A DNA stretch of 64,000 nucleotides from Tetradesmus obliquus. Taxonomy: Eukaryota; Chlorophyta; Chlorophyceae; Sphaeropleales; Scenedesmaceae. The stretch is from assembly GCA_030272155.1 (NCBI GenBank), contig CP126197.1:5634001-5698000 (forward strand), in the 5' to 3' direction. A program made the position numbers and the translations under genes. Under the pieces are notes generated by a model. The model was not told the origin of the DNA, searched no databases, and saw only the letters and a list, made by a program, of their open reading frames with translations. Of this stretch, positions 1 through 13,300 are shown piece by piece; position 1 is the first letter of the stretch, and each line of letters starts with the position of its first letter.

Positions 1-1843
1 CAGAAAGTCGGACAAAAGAGCTGCGAGACGCTGAACAACTTGCTTTTACTACAGACAAACGTTTTGAAGTGTGAGACAAGGTTTGGTCATTCGCAGATGG
101 CTGTAGGCTTTGAAGGGGAAGCTGGCTCAAACTCACGCTCGGGTTCGGGTTCTAAGAGGTGCTTTGGGCCCCCACCTTCGCGTGGCCACGGCTTCAGGAA
201 ACTGCAAGCCGCTACGGTTAGCTCTATGAAACAGTTCTCCAAGCAAGTCAGAGTACTTTCTGTGCTTGAGGGACTCCTTGCACATGCATTTGATGTCTTG
301 CGCTGCTTGGCCAGTCCAGACTGACGAATCGCACAATCTATCCTTAGCCCTGCGACGGATAGAGCCGTCAGCGACACCAAGCTGTTTGTGATCACCGTTC
401 TGGGATATCCATCCTTGATTGCCTAAGGTGAGTGAGTCGATCGAGCCAACCTATGGTGACTGCAACGCTGCAGTATTTTCTCTTTGCAGCAAGCTCGTGC
501 CGTGCACACACCCAAAAAAATTCACGCACGCTTGGTTTAGCGTATTTCATGGTTTTGCTCTGCCGCACGACCAGAGACTACACAGTCTATTGCTACATCC
601 AGCAGGTTGACTTCAAAGCCTCTTGTTGTGGTCAACATGTTGACTGGACCCAATCTCAGCACGCACACATTCATCGTGTGCAGTGCTAGGTTCGCAAAAT
701 GTTACTTTAATGCAGAACAAATCAGTTGCACGCTAACTTGAATTTGGTGCAGTTGAGATCCACACGTACACAACGTGCGCCGACTGATCTAGTCCAAACG
801 CTGCCCACGCCAGTGCCCTCTCAATAGCGGCAAACGCTTGATCCCGTATAAGTTACACACCGCCCCTTATGCAACCAGTGGCAAGCCGACGGCATATCCC
901 ATCAGGGCAGTGGATGCCAATCCAAAAGCAGAAATGTCCACAACTCACATACATGTCTGACACACATCCTCTGGCTGCCAGCCGTGGCGCCAGCCACATG
1001 CACCCAGGTCAATTGCGTCTGCACAGCTCACATACCTTGCTTATCAGCTAGCCACAGACTTGCAGCTCTGCAAGCAGTATATGCAGACTGCTACAAGCAG
1101 CACATGCAGAATCTTGCATAGGTTCCTTCAAGGAAGGGGACAAGTTTCAAACTTTTCAAGTTGCCCTATGCTCCACACCCCACTGAGTACAACAGCAACA
1201 TCCCAAACATCACGGTTAGATGATGATCCAGTGCCAATGTTTGTGGTGCACATCATGCTGCACACATGTCCTGCACCAACAAGTTGTGCGACCTTCTGGG
1301 TGTGCTCACCAACTGCACCCCAGCAGCACCACTTTGGGAGAAATTCATGGCCTCACCGCTGCTGCGCAACAACTGCACAAAATCATGCCGCAAAGCGGCG
1401 GCAGTGCCATGACCAGACAGCCAGTAGGGCCGGCATTACAGTGTGTACAGAGGAAACTGAAGTCCAGTGCTGTATGCTGCTCTGGTAAGCAGCACTCAAC
1501 TCGCTTCATTTTATCATCACTCCCGGCAAGCAGCAAGCACAGCACCCTCCAAGTTGCCTGCGCCAAACCAGCAGCCTGATGCCGCCTGCTGCAGTGTGCA
1601 TCCACAGCCAAGCACCATCTCATCTGCAGGCTCTGATCATCTGACACTCCATACATGAGTCAAAGATCAGTGACAAGATGATGCTGATGATGCACGTGAC
1701 CCAGAACAACAGCAGGCGTACCCAGCCAAACATTACCTGCATACCACTAAGGCCATCTTATGCTGCTACAATATGCCGCCCTCTCATATCAAAAAGCCTC
1801 TGCTGGCCACATACAAGCAGCGCTTCTGCATCGCGCGCCGCAC
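1..1843. other. Left edge, no gene assigned
   Basis: I see no conserved domain on either strand. Open frames here are short, overlap on both strands and have no recognisable motif. The 3' exons of the minus-strand RBR ligase gene should lie here if it has a RING2, but I could not find one. Confidence 0.4.
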
Positions 1844-2302
1844 TCAAGTGCGTTTGGAGGGACTCCAAGCCATGCTATCCTGGTCACATGTGTCTAGAGC
1901 TGCTACCAACTGGCGGCCGCTGCCACCTGGCCATCCATCTGCTGCAGCAGCACGCGCTGCATTCAGCTTGGGCGACTGATAGTGTGTGCTGTCACAGCCG
2001 CTGCTGTGCTGCTGGCGCTGCCAGGCGCTGCCGCAGTTGGATGCCGCGCTGATCAGCGGCGGTGGCTGCTGCTGGTGGCTGCTGAAGCTGCCGCTGCTGC
2101 CAAGGCTGCCTTGCCGCTTGGCTCCTGCTGCCAGCACCTGGTACTCAGCACAGCACTGCATTGCAGCAAAAAAGGCAGATGCAGCCGGTGTGTGAAGACT
2201 TCAGGGTAGAGCACCACAACTTATGAGGGATTGCGCAAGAAGGGAAGTGCTGTGTAGCTTATATATTCAGAAACGGCTGTCCCTAATTGTGAACAGAACC
2301 TG

Positions 2303-2339
<37 letters not shown>

Positions 2340-3475
2340 GCCAGCGTTGTGGTACCATGCGGCTGCCACTGCCTGCCTGGTCCAGAGAGCTGCTGCCAAT
2401 GCAGTCACATGCAGCAGCCTGGGCATGCGAAGCTCACCAGTCCGCTGTGCCACGTGCTCCTGCAGGTGGCGCAGATGGGCCTGCTGCACGCCGGGCAGTC
2501 TGATGGCAAGTCTGGCAGCTGCTGCCCGTCAAGCTCCATAGGCACCTGCGACATGGCAGCACCGACAAACAGCAGGTTGAGCTGAAAGTGACACGAGTCG
2601 GCACCATAGATGAAAAGCATGTGTGTATTGTGCAAAGCGGCTGCGCATGAATACTAAATGGTGTGGACATCTAGTAATAGCAGGGTCTGCTGAATGATGT
2701 CCTGGCTCAATGGATGGCTTCCTGCAGCTGCTTCTGCTTCTGCTGCTGCTGGCTGCGAATAAATGCCCTCTCGCGTCTGCATCTGCTGCTGCAACAGCTG
2801 CACGCAGACCTACAGCAGCCCTGGCATGCTGCATGCGGCGTATTGCACTAACCTGGCAGTCCTGGTAGGGGCAGGCGATGCACATGTCATCTGGGATGCC
2901 CAGCAGCGGGTCAGCACCCGCCAGCAGCACCTGCACAAACAGCGCGCAACAAGAAGGACGTGTGCTTGCAGCCAAAAGGGACGTGCGCTGTTTGAAACTC
3001 GCGTTTGTGAATCTACAGGCACAGCACATGCAGACTCTCTGTGAACAGCTGCAGTCTGCGGCTTGCAACTGGCTGCTCATGCTGACGCTGTTGCTGTCTC
3101 GTCGCGCCAAACCCCACTGCACACCCCATCAGGCAACTTAGCTTTGCTGCCACGTCACATAGCTGCTATGGTGTATTGGTGGCAGCAACGCCGCCAGCGT
3201 TGTAGGAAAGCAGTGCGGCTCACCTGTGCTGCAAATGCCTTGCTGCCAGGCACCTGCTGCTCCATCAGCTGCAAGTAAATCGCACACGTGGCAAAGCAGC
3301 AGCAGATGTGTGAAGCAGGTGATCAATAGCAGCTGAAGCTCAACCAGTGGAAGACAAACATTGTGTGCTATGCACGTGAAGACCCAGCACATGGCACTGT
3401 TGCAACCGCACGCTGACAGACGCAGCACGCCACAACACCCATGTGCACTGGTACAGCAGCTCTCCTGACATGCAG

Positions 3476-3521
<46 letters not shown>

Positions 3522-4453
3522 GCAGCCTTGAAAACCTACCATTAGGGATGCCTGCAGGCTGAGCCGCGCCCTGCAGTGAGGCAGGGGGCAGCGCAGCGGC
3601 AGCTGCGCCAGCTTGAAGGCGTGCAGCAAGTGGCTGGCCATGCAGCCACGGCACACAAGGTGTGTGCAGCTGCCTGTGCAGTAGAAGGGAGGGCGGTGCC
3701 ATGCACACAAGGCTCAGGATGAAAAAGGGGTGTATTTATTTTTCAAAAGTCTCAACACCTGCGCTGCTGCTGTGGTGCTGCAAGGCTAGTGCTGCACAGT
3801 GGCAGAAGTATTGTTGTGCAGGCGGTTGCACGCTTCAGCGGCGATCTGCAGGGGAGCTGGCCATTGCTCACATATGCAAGCAGATGATCGGTTACTAGCT
3901 TTCAGATTTTCGACTGTTGCAAGCACTCCCTCGGCCATGCAGGTGCCACAGAGCAACCCGCCCAGGTTGGGGTGGGTGTTGACCAGAGCACACCACAGTT
4001 GCGCACCTAGTTGGACCATCTGCACGGCTTGGTCTAGGCATATGCAGCAAGACTGATTGCCTTGTGACACGTACGGACTGCAGGCACAGTCAGAGGAGGT
4101 GGCAGAAGCAGATGTAGTCAGCGTGCTGTGTCTGCACACAGCACCACCTGCTGCTGACAAGGGCAGGCCACTGCTTACCTGTTCTGCTGCCTCCGCTTTC
4201 CCGGCCGTCCTTGAAGAGTAGCTGAGCATCTATCTCCTTCTACAATAGGCGTGATGAGCCTAGCCCCTCGTTTGCGGGGAGTGGGAAGCATGTCCGCTCT
4301 GCTGCCCTGTGCCAGCTCCAGGCCCTCAGCACTGCAGATTGATGAAACCAATGCTTCTTCAAAAGCTTCCTTTGGCAACCAAGGGGTGTTGTGCTTCGCT
4401 GCTCGCTGCTCTCGCGATGCCAGTGGCTGCAAAATTGACTGAACGGAGTCCAA
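1844..4453 (-). CDS. RBR-type (RING1-IBR) E3 ubiquitin ligase, 3' end unresolved
   Basis: Proposed exons on the minus strand: 4453-4179, 4077-4007, 3673-3540, 3268-3224, 2930-2853, 2545-2438, and 2155 to a stop at 1844. All join in phase at GT/AG sites. RING1 is split over exons 2 and 3: CCIC (C102-x2-C105), then CTHLVCRGC (C118-x-H120-x2-C123-x2-C126), then CPLPHC. An IBR follows: CIACPYQDC in exon 5, CPACSRPICATC plus TWHSGL in exon 6, and CAEYQ opening exon 7. This Cys/His order is that of Ariadne-type RBR ligases, which pass ubiquitin from E2 through a RING2 cysteine. I could not find RING2: the last frame runs into a Ser/Gln-rich tail and a stop after about 340 residues. Either more 3' exons exist or the protein is a truncated RBR relative. 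The start ATG at 4453 was chosen because its frame splices in phase into RING1. Confidence 0.62.
3482..3521. repeat. CTG run
   Basis: About 13 CTG units in an intron of the RBR gene. Confidence 0.95.
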
Positions 4454-6834
4454 GTGGGGCGCGATGGAACAAACAGGCGATTATTAGGTTGTTTGAAAGT
4501 CGCATCGGGTTACGGCTTGCAACCAGTCCTCCTCAAACCCAGCTAAAACCCTGTGTAACTGTTACACCACATTCAAACTTGGTGTTCATTGCAGAATTGC
4601 TCAGAATCGTACCTTTCACGCCCTCATCATCACGAGCACCTTTCAAGACTGTAGGCATGACTGACCTCAAGCACTGCCATTGATGGTGGTCCATCATGGC
4701 ATAGCAAGGCACACCTCTGACATGGCCTTCTTCAAACTTTTGCCAGCATGGCATGCATGCCCTGATCCAGTCGCTCCTTGACAGAAGCAGCATTCATCAC
4801 TTCTGGGAGGTGAGGCTGGTGCGTCTGCTTTCTGCTGTGTGTGCTGTTTCTGACAGCAGCCCTCTCGGCAGCTGGCGCCGACGGCTGCATCTAGCTACCA
4901 CCATCAATGTAAAATGACGAATTCCAGACAAAGCCAGGATGCCGAAGCACGCTGCTCAATGTATGCAGCCTGCCCCACGCTGCAGCTGCAGCTGGCGCAA
5001 CACTGCAGAAAGAACCAGATCTACAACCCTGACAGCTGCCACTGCACGAGATGCTGCTGCATGCGTGGCAGCGACAGCAAGCAGTGTCAGCTCTGCAGCA
5101 CTTGCACTGCATATCTGCTGCTGCTGCTGCTGCCGCTGGAGGCAGTGATGTCAAGTGACATCACATTGCATAATACTTGCTTGTGGTTTTGAGTTTTTTC
5201 AGAAACTGCAGTATACAGAAAGCGGATGGTGCAGCTCCAGTGAACACAGAGAATCCTTGCAGGATGATGCAGCTGCGGTGCTAACGCCTGTGGAGCTCTC
5301 ACGTCTCACTGCTGCTGCCAGTGCTGCCTGACTGTTGCAACCATCTGCCGCGGCACAGCTGGTGCTGTCACCTTCACCTTTAGTACCGCCTGCTCACACT
5401 TTGCTAGGCCACCCCGCTTGCTGTGGCAGAGGGCCATGCCCGGCCAAGCAGCATGCTTGAACTTTGCCAGTGACGTAAAATGCAACGGCAGCGCTTGTGG
5501 CATCGTTAAAGCTGGACTGGGCAGAGTGTATGTACACTGGCTTGCGCTAGCAGTGCTGGTTGCGAATGTTTTGTGGAGCTATCTCGGCCACCGCGGGTTT
5601 GGTGCAGCAGATGCATAAGCAGTGTGTGGAGGGCTTCTGTAACGTGCAGGATGTAGGCTTCAGCATTTCTGGGGCCTCATGTGAGTACCATCAACAGGCA
5701 CAGATCCTCCTGCAGCAACAACTGCTGGTGCTGCTCCGGCTCCTGCAGCTGCTGCTGCTGCTGCTGCTGCTGCCAGCAGCAGTGCTGCTTCCTGCGCATC
5801 CCGCTGTTTTCAATTGTCTGCTGCTGCTGGAGGTCAGGGGCCGAAATACATCACTGAATCCTGATGCGATGCTTGTTCAGATAAAATGGAAAGCTTGCAG
5901 GAGTGTAAAACACCTAAAAGGGCAAAGGCGTGATCAACAAGTGCAGGTGGGCAGTACTCCTGTACAGTACGCCGAGCGGGGTGTGCAGGGCTGGTGACAA
6001 TATGGGATTAACAAAAATCTGCGCAAGTTCTGTAGGGTGCGGTATCCTGTACTGTTCCCGGCGCGCAGAAACCCAGGCGTACGCCTAGGTCTGTCAGTTT
6101 GGCCGACGTGCCCGAGTACATGAGCCTTTGGATGATTGCGTCATTCCTCTGACTCGTCCTCCGTAGTTACACCACACGTTGCTGCCAGTGCGCATCGCAG
6201 CCCAGTTAAACCACTCCCATGCTGCTCTATGAATGAGCAGGCGTCCTCCAGCAGCACAACAGAAGGCAGAGCCAGTGGCAGTGGCAGTGGCCGGGTTCTG
6301 ACTTTTCAAACCGCACGTAAACGTAAGAACCGCTGGCACACCGGCTGCAGCCATTTGAACCTGCTGCCCTTCTGTCCTGCTGCAACTGGCCCAGTGTAGT
6401 GGCATCGGACCAGTAGCAAGGGAACTGTAACAACCCAGACACCTGCACTCAGCAGCTGATAGCCTTTATCCTGCTGTTGTCATGCAATTGTATCATGCCT
6501 TTTAGTGTGCCCGTGCAGAACACGTCGCGTATGTAATTTGCGCACATCCCTTGGCACATCAGTTAATAAAAGCACTACTGCGCATTGCAGGACACACAGC
6601 AGTTTTATGATGTGCCTTTACTGCACTCACATGGATGTCTCTATACTGGCTGCTATTCCTTTTCCAGGCTCCAAATCCTCTCTAGCGATCTACCTAGAGC
6701 AGCCAGCAGAGCAGGCAAGCACCAGTGACAGTGGCATCACCAGCAGCAGCGCCAACAACAGCAGCAGCAGGCCGATCGGCCAGCTCCCTCTATCAAGTTT
6801 CCTGCAAACAGACGGCAGCCGCCTGCGCACGCCC
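4454..6834. other. Intergenic or unresolved stretch
   Basis: Contains CTG runs (for example 5750-5772) and short open frames on both strands. Two minus-strand frames (4533-4793 and 5306-5503) have fairly protein-like composition and could be exons of an unrecognised gene, but I find no domain or convincing splice chain. The 5' end of the phosphatase gene, including any upstream exon, may begin in 6505-6834. Confidence 0.35.
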
Positions 6835-7619
6835 ATGCAGCTCAACAATGCAGCAGGCAGCGGCAGCACTGCCAGGGCAGGGGCTCTGTGGAAGGTCGGC
6901 AATGTGATGTGGGAGCGTGCTGCTGACTGGGCAGTGGTGGTGGTGGCGCTCATTGTGCTTGCAGCATCTGAAAAGGAGCCCCCAAGAGCGAGTGAGTCTG
7001 AGCACACATCAGCTCAGCTTGACATTGCAAAGGCTGACACACCCTCAGTTAGCAGTTGCTGTGGGTCAGCTGGGGTTGGCATTTTCCAGGCTGGGCCTCA
7101 GCAGGCAGTTGGATTTGCGACGACACCAGTTGTCAACAGCCTGTTGTGCTCAGGCAGTGGATTAAAGCTGTGCTGATCTTCTATCAAACAGCAGGCTTTT
7201 GAACACAGCGCGTCTTGTCAACTCCTATACCTTTCTTGCAAAACCCGTGCACTGCGCTTGCTGCTGCTTCCCTGCAGGCTATGTGCCAAAGGCCGTGCTG
7301 TCAGAGACAAACTACCCGCTGCTACCCAACAGCGTACCCGCATGGTCTGTGCCGCTGTACAGCCTGGTGGGCCCTGCCATACTCATGGCGCTGCACAGCG
7401 CAGTGCTCAGGTGCGCGGTGCTGCAGGGCGCTTGCACTTTGCTTGTGGTGCCAGTTGCCTGCTGTGAGATTAAAGGTGCTATGCAAGGATGCAAGCAGAT
7501 CAGCTGGTGGAGCAATCCTTGCCAGCTTCTCCACTCTGCACTGGGCGTTGCTGCTGTATGGCTGCTGCTCATGCTACAGCCATTGCTGCGGGAATGCGCA
7601 GTGACTCAGCTTGACCAGA

Positions 7620-7659
<40 letters not shown>

Positions 7660-9081
7660 AGGCGGCCCATGGGTGAGGCGCACCACCTCATCCTGGGGCT
7701 GTTCACTGCAGTGATGGTCACGGGGGCCATCACCAATCTCATCAAGCCGCCAGTGGGCCGCCTGAGGCCAGACTTCAACGCACGGTGCGCATCAATATTG
7801 TTCTTAGAACAAATTGTCAAAACCCTGCAGCCAGGCTGACTGGCGCGTAGTGTGCGATGCCGCCAGCGCTGCAAAGTCCAGTGGTTGCAGAATGGGCTTG
7901 CAGTGGCAAGCAGTAGCCTGGCGCTTCGGCTGCTGAGCTTGCTCTGTACACCGCCCTAAACAGTTTATGCAGGACTAGGGTGTGTGGAACAATTGCAGCC
8001 GTGTGCGCTATGCATGCCCCGATGGCACTGTGACTTGGCGACACTAGCGCCAACACACACGCGCACATGTTGATGCCGGTTGTAACACGCATTGCTGGCC
8101 GTGCTACGCTGCGCAGGTGCTGGCCGGATGGCGTGATGGTGTGGGAGAAGGAGGACGCGCTGGGCGGCTGGCCCAAGTGCACCGCCAGCAGCCATGACAG
8201 CATCGACGAGGGCCGCAAGAGCTTCCCCAGCGGTGAGCGGCACGCTGCTGTTGACAGAGAGATTGCAATTTTGGCTTTCGGGCGGGCTAGCAAAGTGATT
8301 GGCGTCTGATGGATTTGACTGTGGCAGCTGCAAATTCTTGATGTAGCTGGGAACAAACTTGCAGGAAGCACACTTTGCTGTGGTGATCAGCGGAGGGCGT
8401 GCTCCTGGCACATCGGTGCGCAGTGCAGTTTGAAACAAGCGTGGGCGTCATGTTGTGCTCCTGCAAGGAAGTGCTGCCACTGCCAGCTGCTGTTGGACCT
8501 TTGCTGGTGCAGGCGCCAGCATGCAACATATGCTGACATGTGTCGCAGGTCCCTGCAAAGCTGTGTGTGAGCATGCGCTGCCAGGTTGGCAATTGCAGGC
8601 TGTACGTCTCTTGCAGGAGAATCTGAGCATACGCATGACTGTTTGCTGCCTTGCCTGCCGCCGTGTGGCATGCGGCCCTGCAGGTCACAGCTCCTGGTCC
8701 GCAGCAGGCCTCTGCTACTGCACGTGGCTGCTGCTGGACAGGCTGCACGTGTTCGGAGCAGCAGGCGCCGGCCACCCTTGGCGGCTGCTGCTTGCTTGCA
8801 TGCCAGCCCTGGCTGCCTTGGCGGTTGGCATCAGCCGCGTAACAGATTACTGGCACCACCCAACAGACGTAGCTGCAGGGCTGCTGCTGGGCTGCTTTGT
8901 GTCATGGTTGTGCTATAGGCAGCAGCGAGTGCGGTTGGCAGCAGAAGTAGACCCTGTTAGTTATGGCGGTGCAGTTGCGGGGCAAGCTGGTGGCGGTGGT
9001 GCGGGGTATGCCAGCGGCAGCATGCGGTTTGATGAGGATGGCATGCCACTGCTGCAGCAGCAAGGTGTGCTACTCGTGTAA
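6835..9081 (+). CDS. Lipid phosphate phosphatase (PAP2 family)
   Basis: Removes phosphate from phosphatidate or related lipid phosphates at a membrane, as plant LPPs do. Exons that join in phase: 7278-7410, 7662-7784, 8117-8232, 8684-9081; the first exon lies around 6835-6970 with an uncertain 3' end. All three PAP2 catalytic motifs are visible: KPPVGRLRP in exon 3, SFPSGH split over the junction of exons 4 and 5, and SRVTDYWHHPTD in exon 5. Also present are the LPP-type VPAWSVPLYS in exon 2 and RCWPDG at the exon 3/4 junction. Hydrophobic runs fit a multi-pass membrane protein; the first is near 6930. A short loop after that helix, present in plant LPPs, is not accounted for, so a small exon may be missing between 6970 and 7278. 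The intron before exon 3 ends in a 40-nt CTG run. The stop lies inside a TGTAA (9077-9081), with another at 9396. Confidence 0.85.
7620..7661 (+). repeat. CTG run serving as intron end
   Basis: About 13 CTG units ending in the CAG acceptor of phosphatase exon 3. Confidence 0.95.
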
Positions 9082-10337
9082 CCATCAATGGATCGGCTCC
9101 AGCTGTCAATTGCTTGAACAAGGCTCACACGGCCAATGGCCTTCTGTTACAGCAGGATGGTATGGAAGTGTTGTGACAGCAGAACGGAATTGAACAGGCT
9201 GCGGTACACATCTGCTCTGCGCAGGTGACGCAGATAGGATATTGGGAGCCGTCATATGTGGTGTTCAGCAAGCGTAAGGCCCTCAATTGCTCTGCTTTCC
9301 TCTGCAGACGCTGTGTTGAAAGGTTCATCGTTGCATAGCCTGATTGGCCTGGTCTCTTGCAAACGCAAGTAGAAGGAAGCGAACTTCGCCTCAGTTGTAA
9401 CACGGAAGGCATTAGGCAGCTTGCTGACTGAGGCTGCGGCACCGGGACACGACGAGTGCCAGCATCAGCAGCACCTGCTGACAACCAGCTTGACCTTGGA
9501 TCACGTTTTCTTCGTGGTAAGTTGTTTGATGTGAAGCCTTGGCTCGATCAAGTATAGGCGAGGGCCGGAAGGGTGGTGGGCTCAGCAGCAAGGGCAAGCC
9601 CGTGTAGCAAGGTGCAGCTACTGCTGCTTCTGGCACGACTTGGCAAACTTCATGGAGGATACACTTGGGCTTCGTCGTGCTGAAAGCTTCCATACAGCAG
9701 CAGTAGCCCTTGATAACGCATACGCACAACTCAGCTTCGTCCTGCGTTTCCCTTACCCCTTCAAGCAGGCTATTCTCATGTACTTCAGTATATGAAACAT
9801 ATTTTTGTCGTCGTAGCCTGCATGAGGAGATGCCTGGCAGAGTAGGGCTGAAAGGTAGATTCAGCACACAAGGTGCACATAGTAGTGCTGCTTGCTGTTA
9901 CCAGCCTGCTGCTCATTCAGTTGTCCGCCCTTTGCTGTGCTGCAGGCCAAGTTTGCAGGGCACGGCTTTGGCTGTGCACACACCAGGTGTGGGCAGTCAG
10001 TTACACCAGGCAGTGAAGATAGTTTTGCCAGTGCGTCATTGGCTACAGTTGGTCATGCAGCAGGGCTGAAGCTGCCAGTTTGTTGAAGCTGTTGTGGAGC
10101 GCTTGACACGATGACGTGTCGTACCTAGCAGCAGCAGTGCAGCTGCTGCAGGCGTCGCCGCACGCAGCAGCACAAGGCAGTAACCACCAAGGGAATCTTT
10201 CCTGCAAGAACAGCTGCGTGAGGCAGCAGCGCAGCATTTGCTGCTGCGTGCCCTAGTGTCAATAAGACCCATAGTCCGCAACAACAGTATATCTACAGCC
10301 GCTGCACGAGTGAGGCAGCAGCAGGTAGCGTGCTGGT
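9082..10337. other. Intergenic stretch
   Basis: No recognisable gene. A TGTAA at 9396-9400 is a plausible polyadenylation signal for the phosphatase gene. A minus-strand frame at 9412-9867 has mixed composition but no motif I recognise. The last few hundred bases should hold the MYB promoter; I see no clear TATA box. Confidence 0.4.
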
Positions 10338-13300
10338 ATGTCAGAGCAGAAGCCCAGCCCTGCTGAGTTGGCTGCAGCAGCAGCTGCTGCAGCAGCAGGC
10401 ATGGCAGGTATTGGTGGCACCCTAGCAACTCGCATGGCACCCTCGGGCGCAAGCAGTACCAGTGCGCTGGTTATGCTTCACTCGCACTCGCCCACACATG
10501 CGACAACAGCCATGACTACCAGCAGCACTGGTCCTGCAAGCAGCGCAGAGCCCTACTCATCATCGGCAGGAGGCTCTGCCGGCGATGAGCTGAAGCTGTC
10601 TACATACAACCCGTGGACACCACAGGTGCGAGAGTGCTGTGACGCGCCGCAGCAGTAGCAGCAGCTGCACATGTGCCAAATGTGTTGCAGGATCAGCACA
10701 ATCAGAAGCAGCAGACGTAGTCAGGCACAGCTGTGAGCAGGAGCAGGGCATGTGAGCATCATCTGGCATTGGCAACTGCTTAAGAATTGCAAACATGCTT
10801 GCAACTGCTTGAGAATTCAGCTGCAACATGCTGAATCATGCTCGCAGACACACTTGCAGGAGAATGAGAAGCTGCGGCAGCTGGTGGCCAAGCAGTGCTT
10901 GCAACTATTGATGTGCCCGCAAACATGCTTGCAATTGCCTCTGCTGTGCCTGCAGGAGGATGAGAAGCTACGTGAGCTAGTGGCCAAGCACGGCGCACAG
11001 AACTGGTCCGCCATTGCCAAGGCGCTGCCCGGCCGCAACGGCAAGAGTTGCCGCCTGCGCTGGGTCAACCAGCTGCGGGATGACATAAAGACTGAGAGCT
11101 TTAGTGAAGAGGAGGACCGGATCTTGTTGGAGGCGCATCGGCTGTATGGCAACAGATGGACGCAGATTGCCAAGCTGCTGCCCGGCAGGTGCGGCGGAGT
11201 TCTGAGAGCAAGGGTAACTGCTTTGCAAAACAAAGGGGCTGGTTGGGGTGGCCGGGATGGTTTGCAGGGCACTTGCCAAGTTAGATTGCGAGGGCTATGT
11301 TAGCAATGTCTTCTGGTGCCTTTTGTGGGATTGAGCAGCTCCGCCGCTAGTCGTGTGGTTGCACTGGAGGTGACACGCCGTGTATCGCTACATGGCTGCA
11401 ATGCTTGCAGGACTGACAACGCAGTCAAGAACCGCTGGCACTCCACTCTGAAGCGCCAGGCTGAACGCCAGCAGGCAGAGGAGCGGGAGAAGCAAGCACT
11501 TGCTGCAATGCTCATTGCCAGCAACCCGGCGCTGGCAGCACAGCTGCACTTGCCAGGCGCTGCAGCAGTGTCGGCGAGTCAGCAGGTGGCAGCAGCCGCG
11601 GCAGCAGCGGCAGCAGCAGCAATGACAGCCCAGCAAGGCTACAGGGTGTCAGCAGCTGTGCCTGCTGCTGGATCTGAGGGTTCTGGGGGACCCTTCCAGC
11701 AGCTGCCAATGCCGGCACAGCTGCAGCAGCCTGTGCGGCAGCAGTCTGTGCAGCCACAGGAGCAGCAGGCAGCAGCAGCAGCAGCTGCAAGTAGTCAGGG
11801 CGGCACTCAGCAGCAGCAGCAGCAGCTGACAGTGCTGACTCGTGAGTGGCAGGATGAGCGGGAGCGGCAGCTGGTGGCTGCGTTGTATGCCAAGGGGCAT
11901 ACGTCTATGGCTGTGCAGCTGCATAACCAGCTGCAGGCGAACCAGCATCTGCCTGCAGAGCAGCGGCTGCATCTGCTGATAGCGCTGCTCAATGCAGGGG
12001 GTTACGGAGACCTGGCTGCGCTGCTGCAGCAGCAGGTGGCACGGCACCAGCAGCGGCAGATCCTGCAGCAGCAGCAGGCGCAGCAGACTTACAGTGGAGG
12101 ATCAGGAGGCCTGTCACCAGTAGCAGGGGCAGCAGCAGCTGCTACTGTTGGTGGCAGCTCGCCTGCGTTTGACAGTCCACTGCCACAGCAGCAGCAGCAG
12201 CAACAGCAGCAGGTCCAACCCATGTCTGGCCTTACAGGTGCGAGCAGTGACATCAACGCACAGCTGTGGTGATGTGATGGCTAGAACTTGCTGCAGCCGC
12301 TCTCTGTTGTCTAGTAAGCTGCTGCCGCGTCGGCTGGCTGGAACCGATGCATGCATTGGTGCAACAAGTTCGCTGCTGCTACTGCCGTGATTGGTCACCC
12401 TTATGACGTTCTTGTTCTCCATCACTGTTGCTGCAGGCCCCACACTGCCAGCGTTCATGTTTGTGTCAGCGCCGCAGCAGCAGCTGCAGGCAGCCGCAAG
12501 CCCAATGCACCCCCGCAGCGGCAGGAGCAGCAGCCAGGCAACACCTGATGCAGCAGCAGCGGCAGCAGCAGCAGGAAGCTTCATGCCTAGGGGCACGTTT
12601 GCCATGCTGCCACAGGCAGGCCAGCAGTGGCAGCAAGCCTCACAGGGTGGCGACAGCAGCCCCACACAGGTGTGCGTATGTGTCTCTTGCTGCTGTTTGC
12701 GATGCTGTAAGGACGGGCAACATAGCACAGCTGCTGTTCATGCACAGGCATAACGATGGCGGGTTTGACAGTACCACATGCATTTCGTTGATTCGGCTTA
12801 ACAGTTCTGTCAAAGTTCTTTCTGCGCACAAGTTGCATGTTGGGCTTGAAGGCTGATTCTCCCGTCTCCAGTTATGTGCTGCAACTGGTGTTGAGCAGCA
12901 CACATAGCAGCTCTTTGAGTTGCTCAATGCCCTGAACGTACTGCTGCTCTTGCTTGTGCTCTTGCTGGTGCCTGGGCAGGCGTTCAAGCGGCTGCGAGCA
13001 GACCTAGAGCCGGTACCCTCCCGCAGCACCGGCAGCGCAGGCGCAGCAGCGGCAGCAGCAGCAGGCTCAGCCGGCGCGCCACCACAGCAGCAGCAGCAGC
13101 AGGCGCCGCAGCAGCCAGCCGCAGCAGCTGGTGGGCTGGGCGGTGGCAATGGCAGCCCTCCTTCACTGCCTGGCAGCTTTTTGGGCAACAGCATGGGGCA
13201 GCTGATGGGGAGCCTTGCTGGCGCAGCAGCAGGTGGCTTGACTGGCAGCCATCACGGCTCTGCTCTTAGCCTCGCAGACTTTTTTGGCATGGACGAGGAC

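Noticed and set aside
2223-2585. Plus-strand frame with poly-Ala opposite the RBR gene
   Set aside because: Shadow of the CTG run and of the IBR exon, which has clear Cys/His motifs on the minus strand.
9412-9867. Minus-strand 151-codon frame as a gene
   Set aside because: No motif, no splice partners and no clear promoter or signal; left as unassigned.
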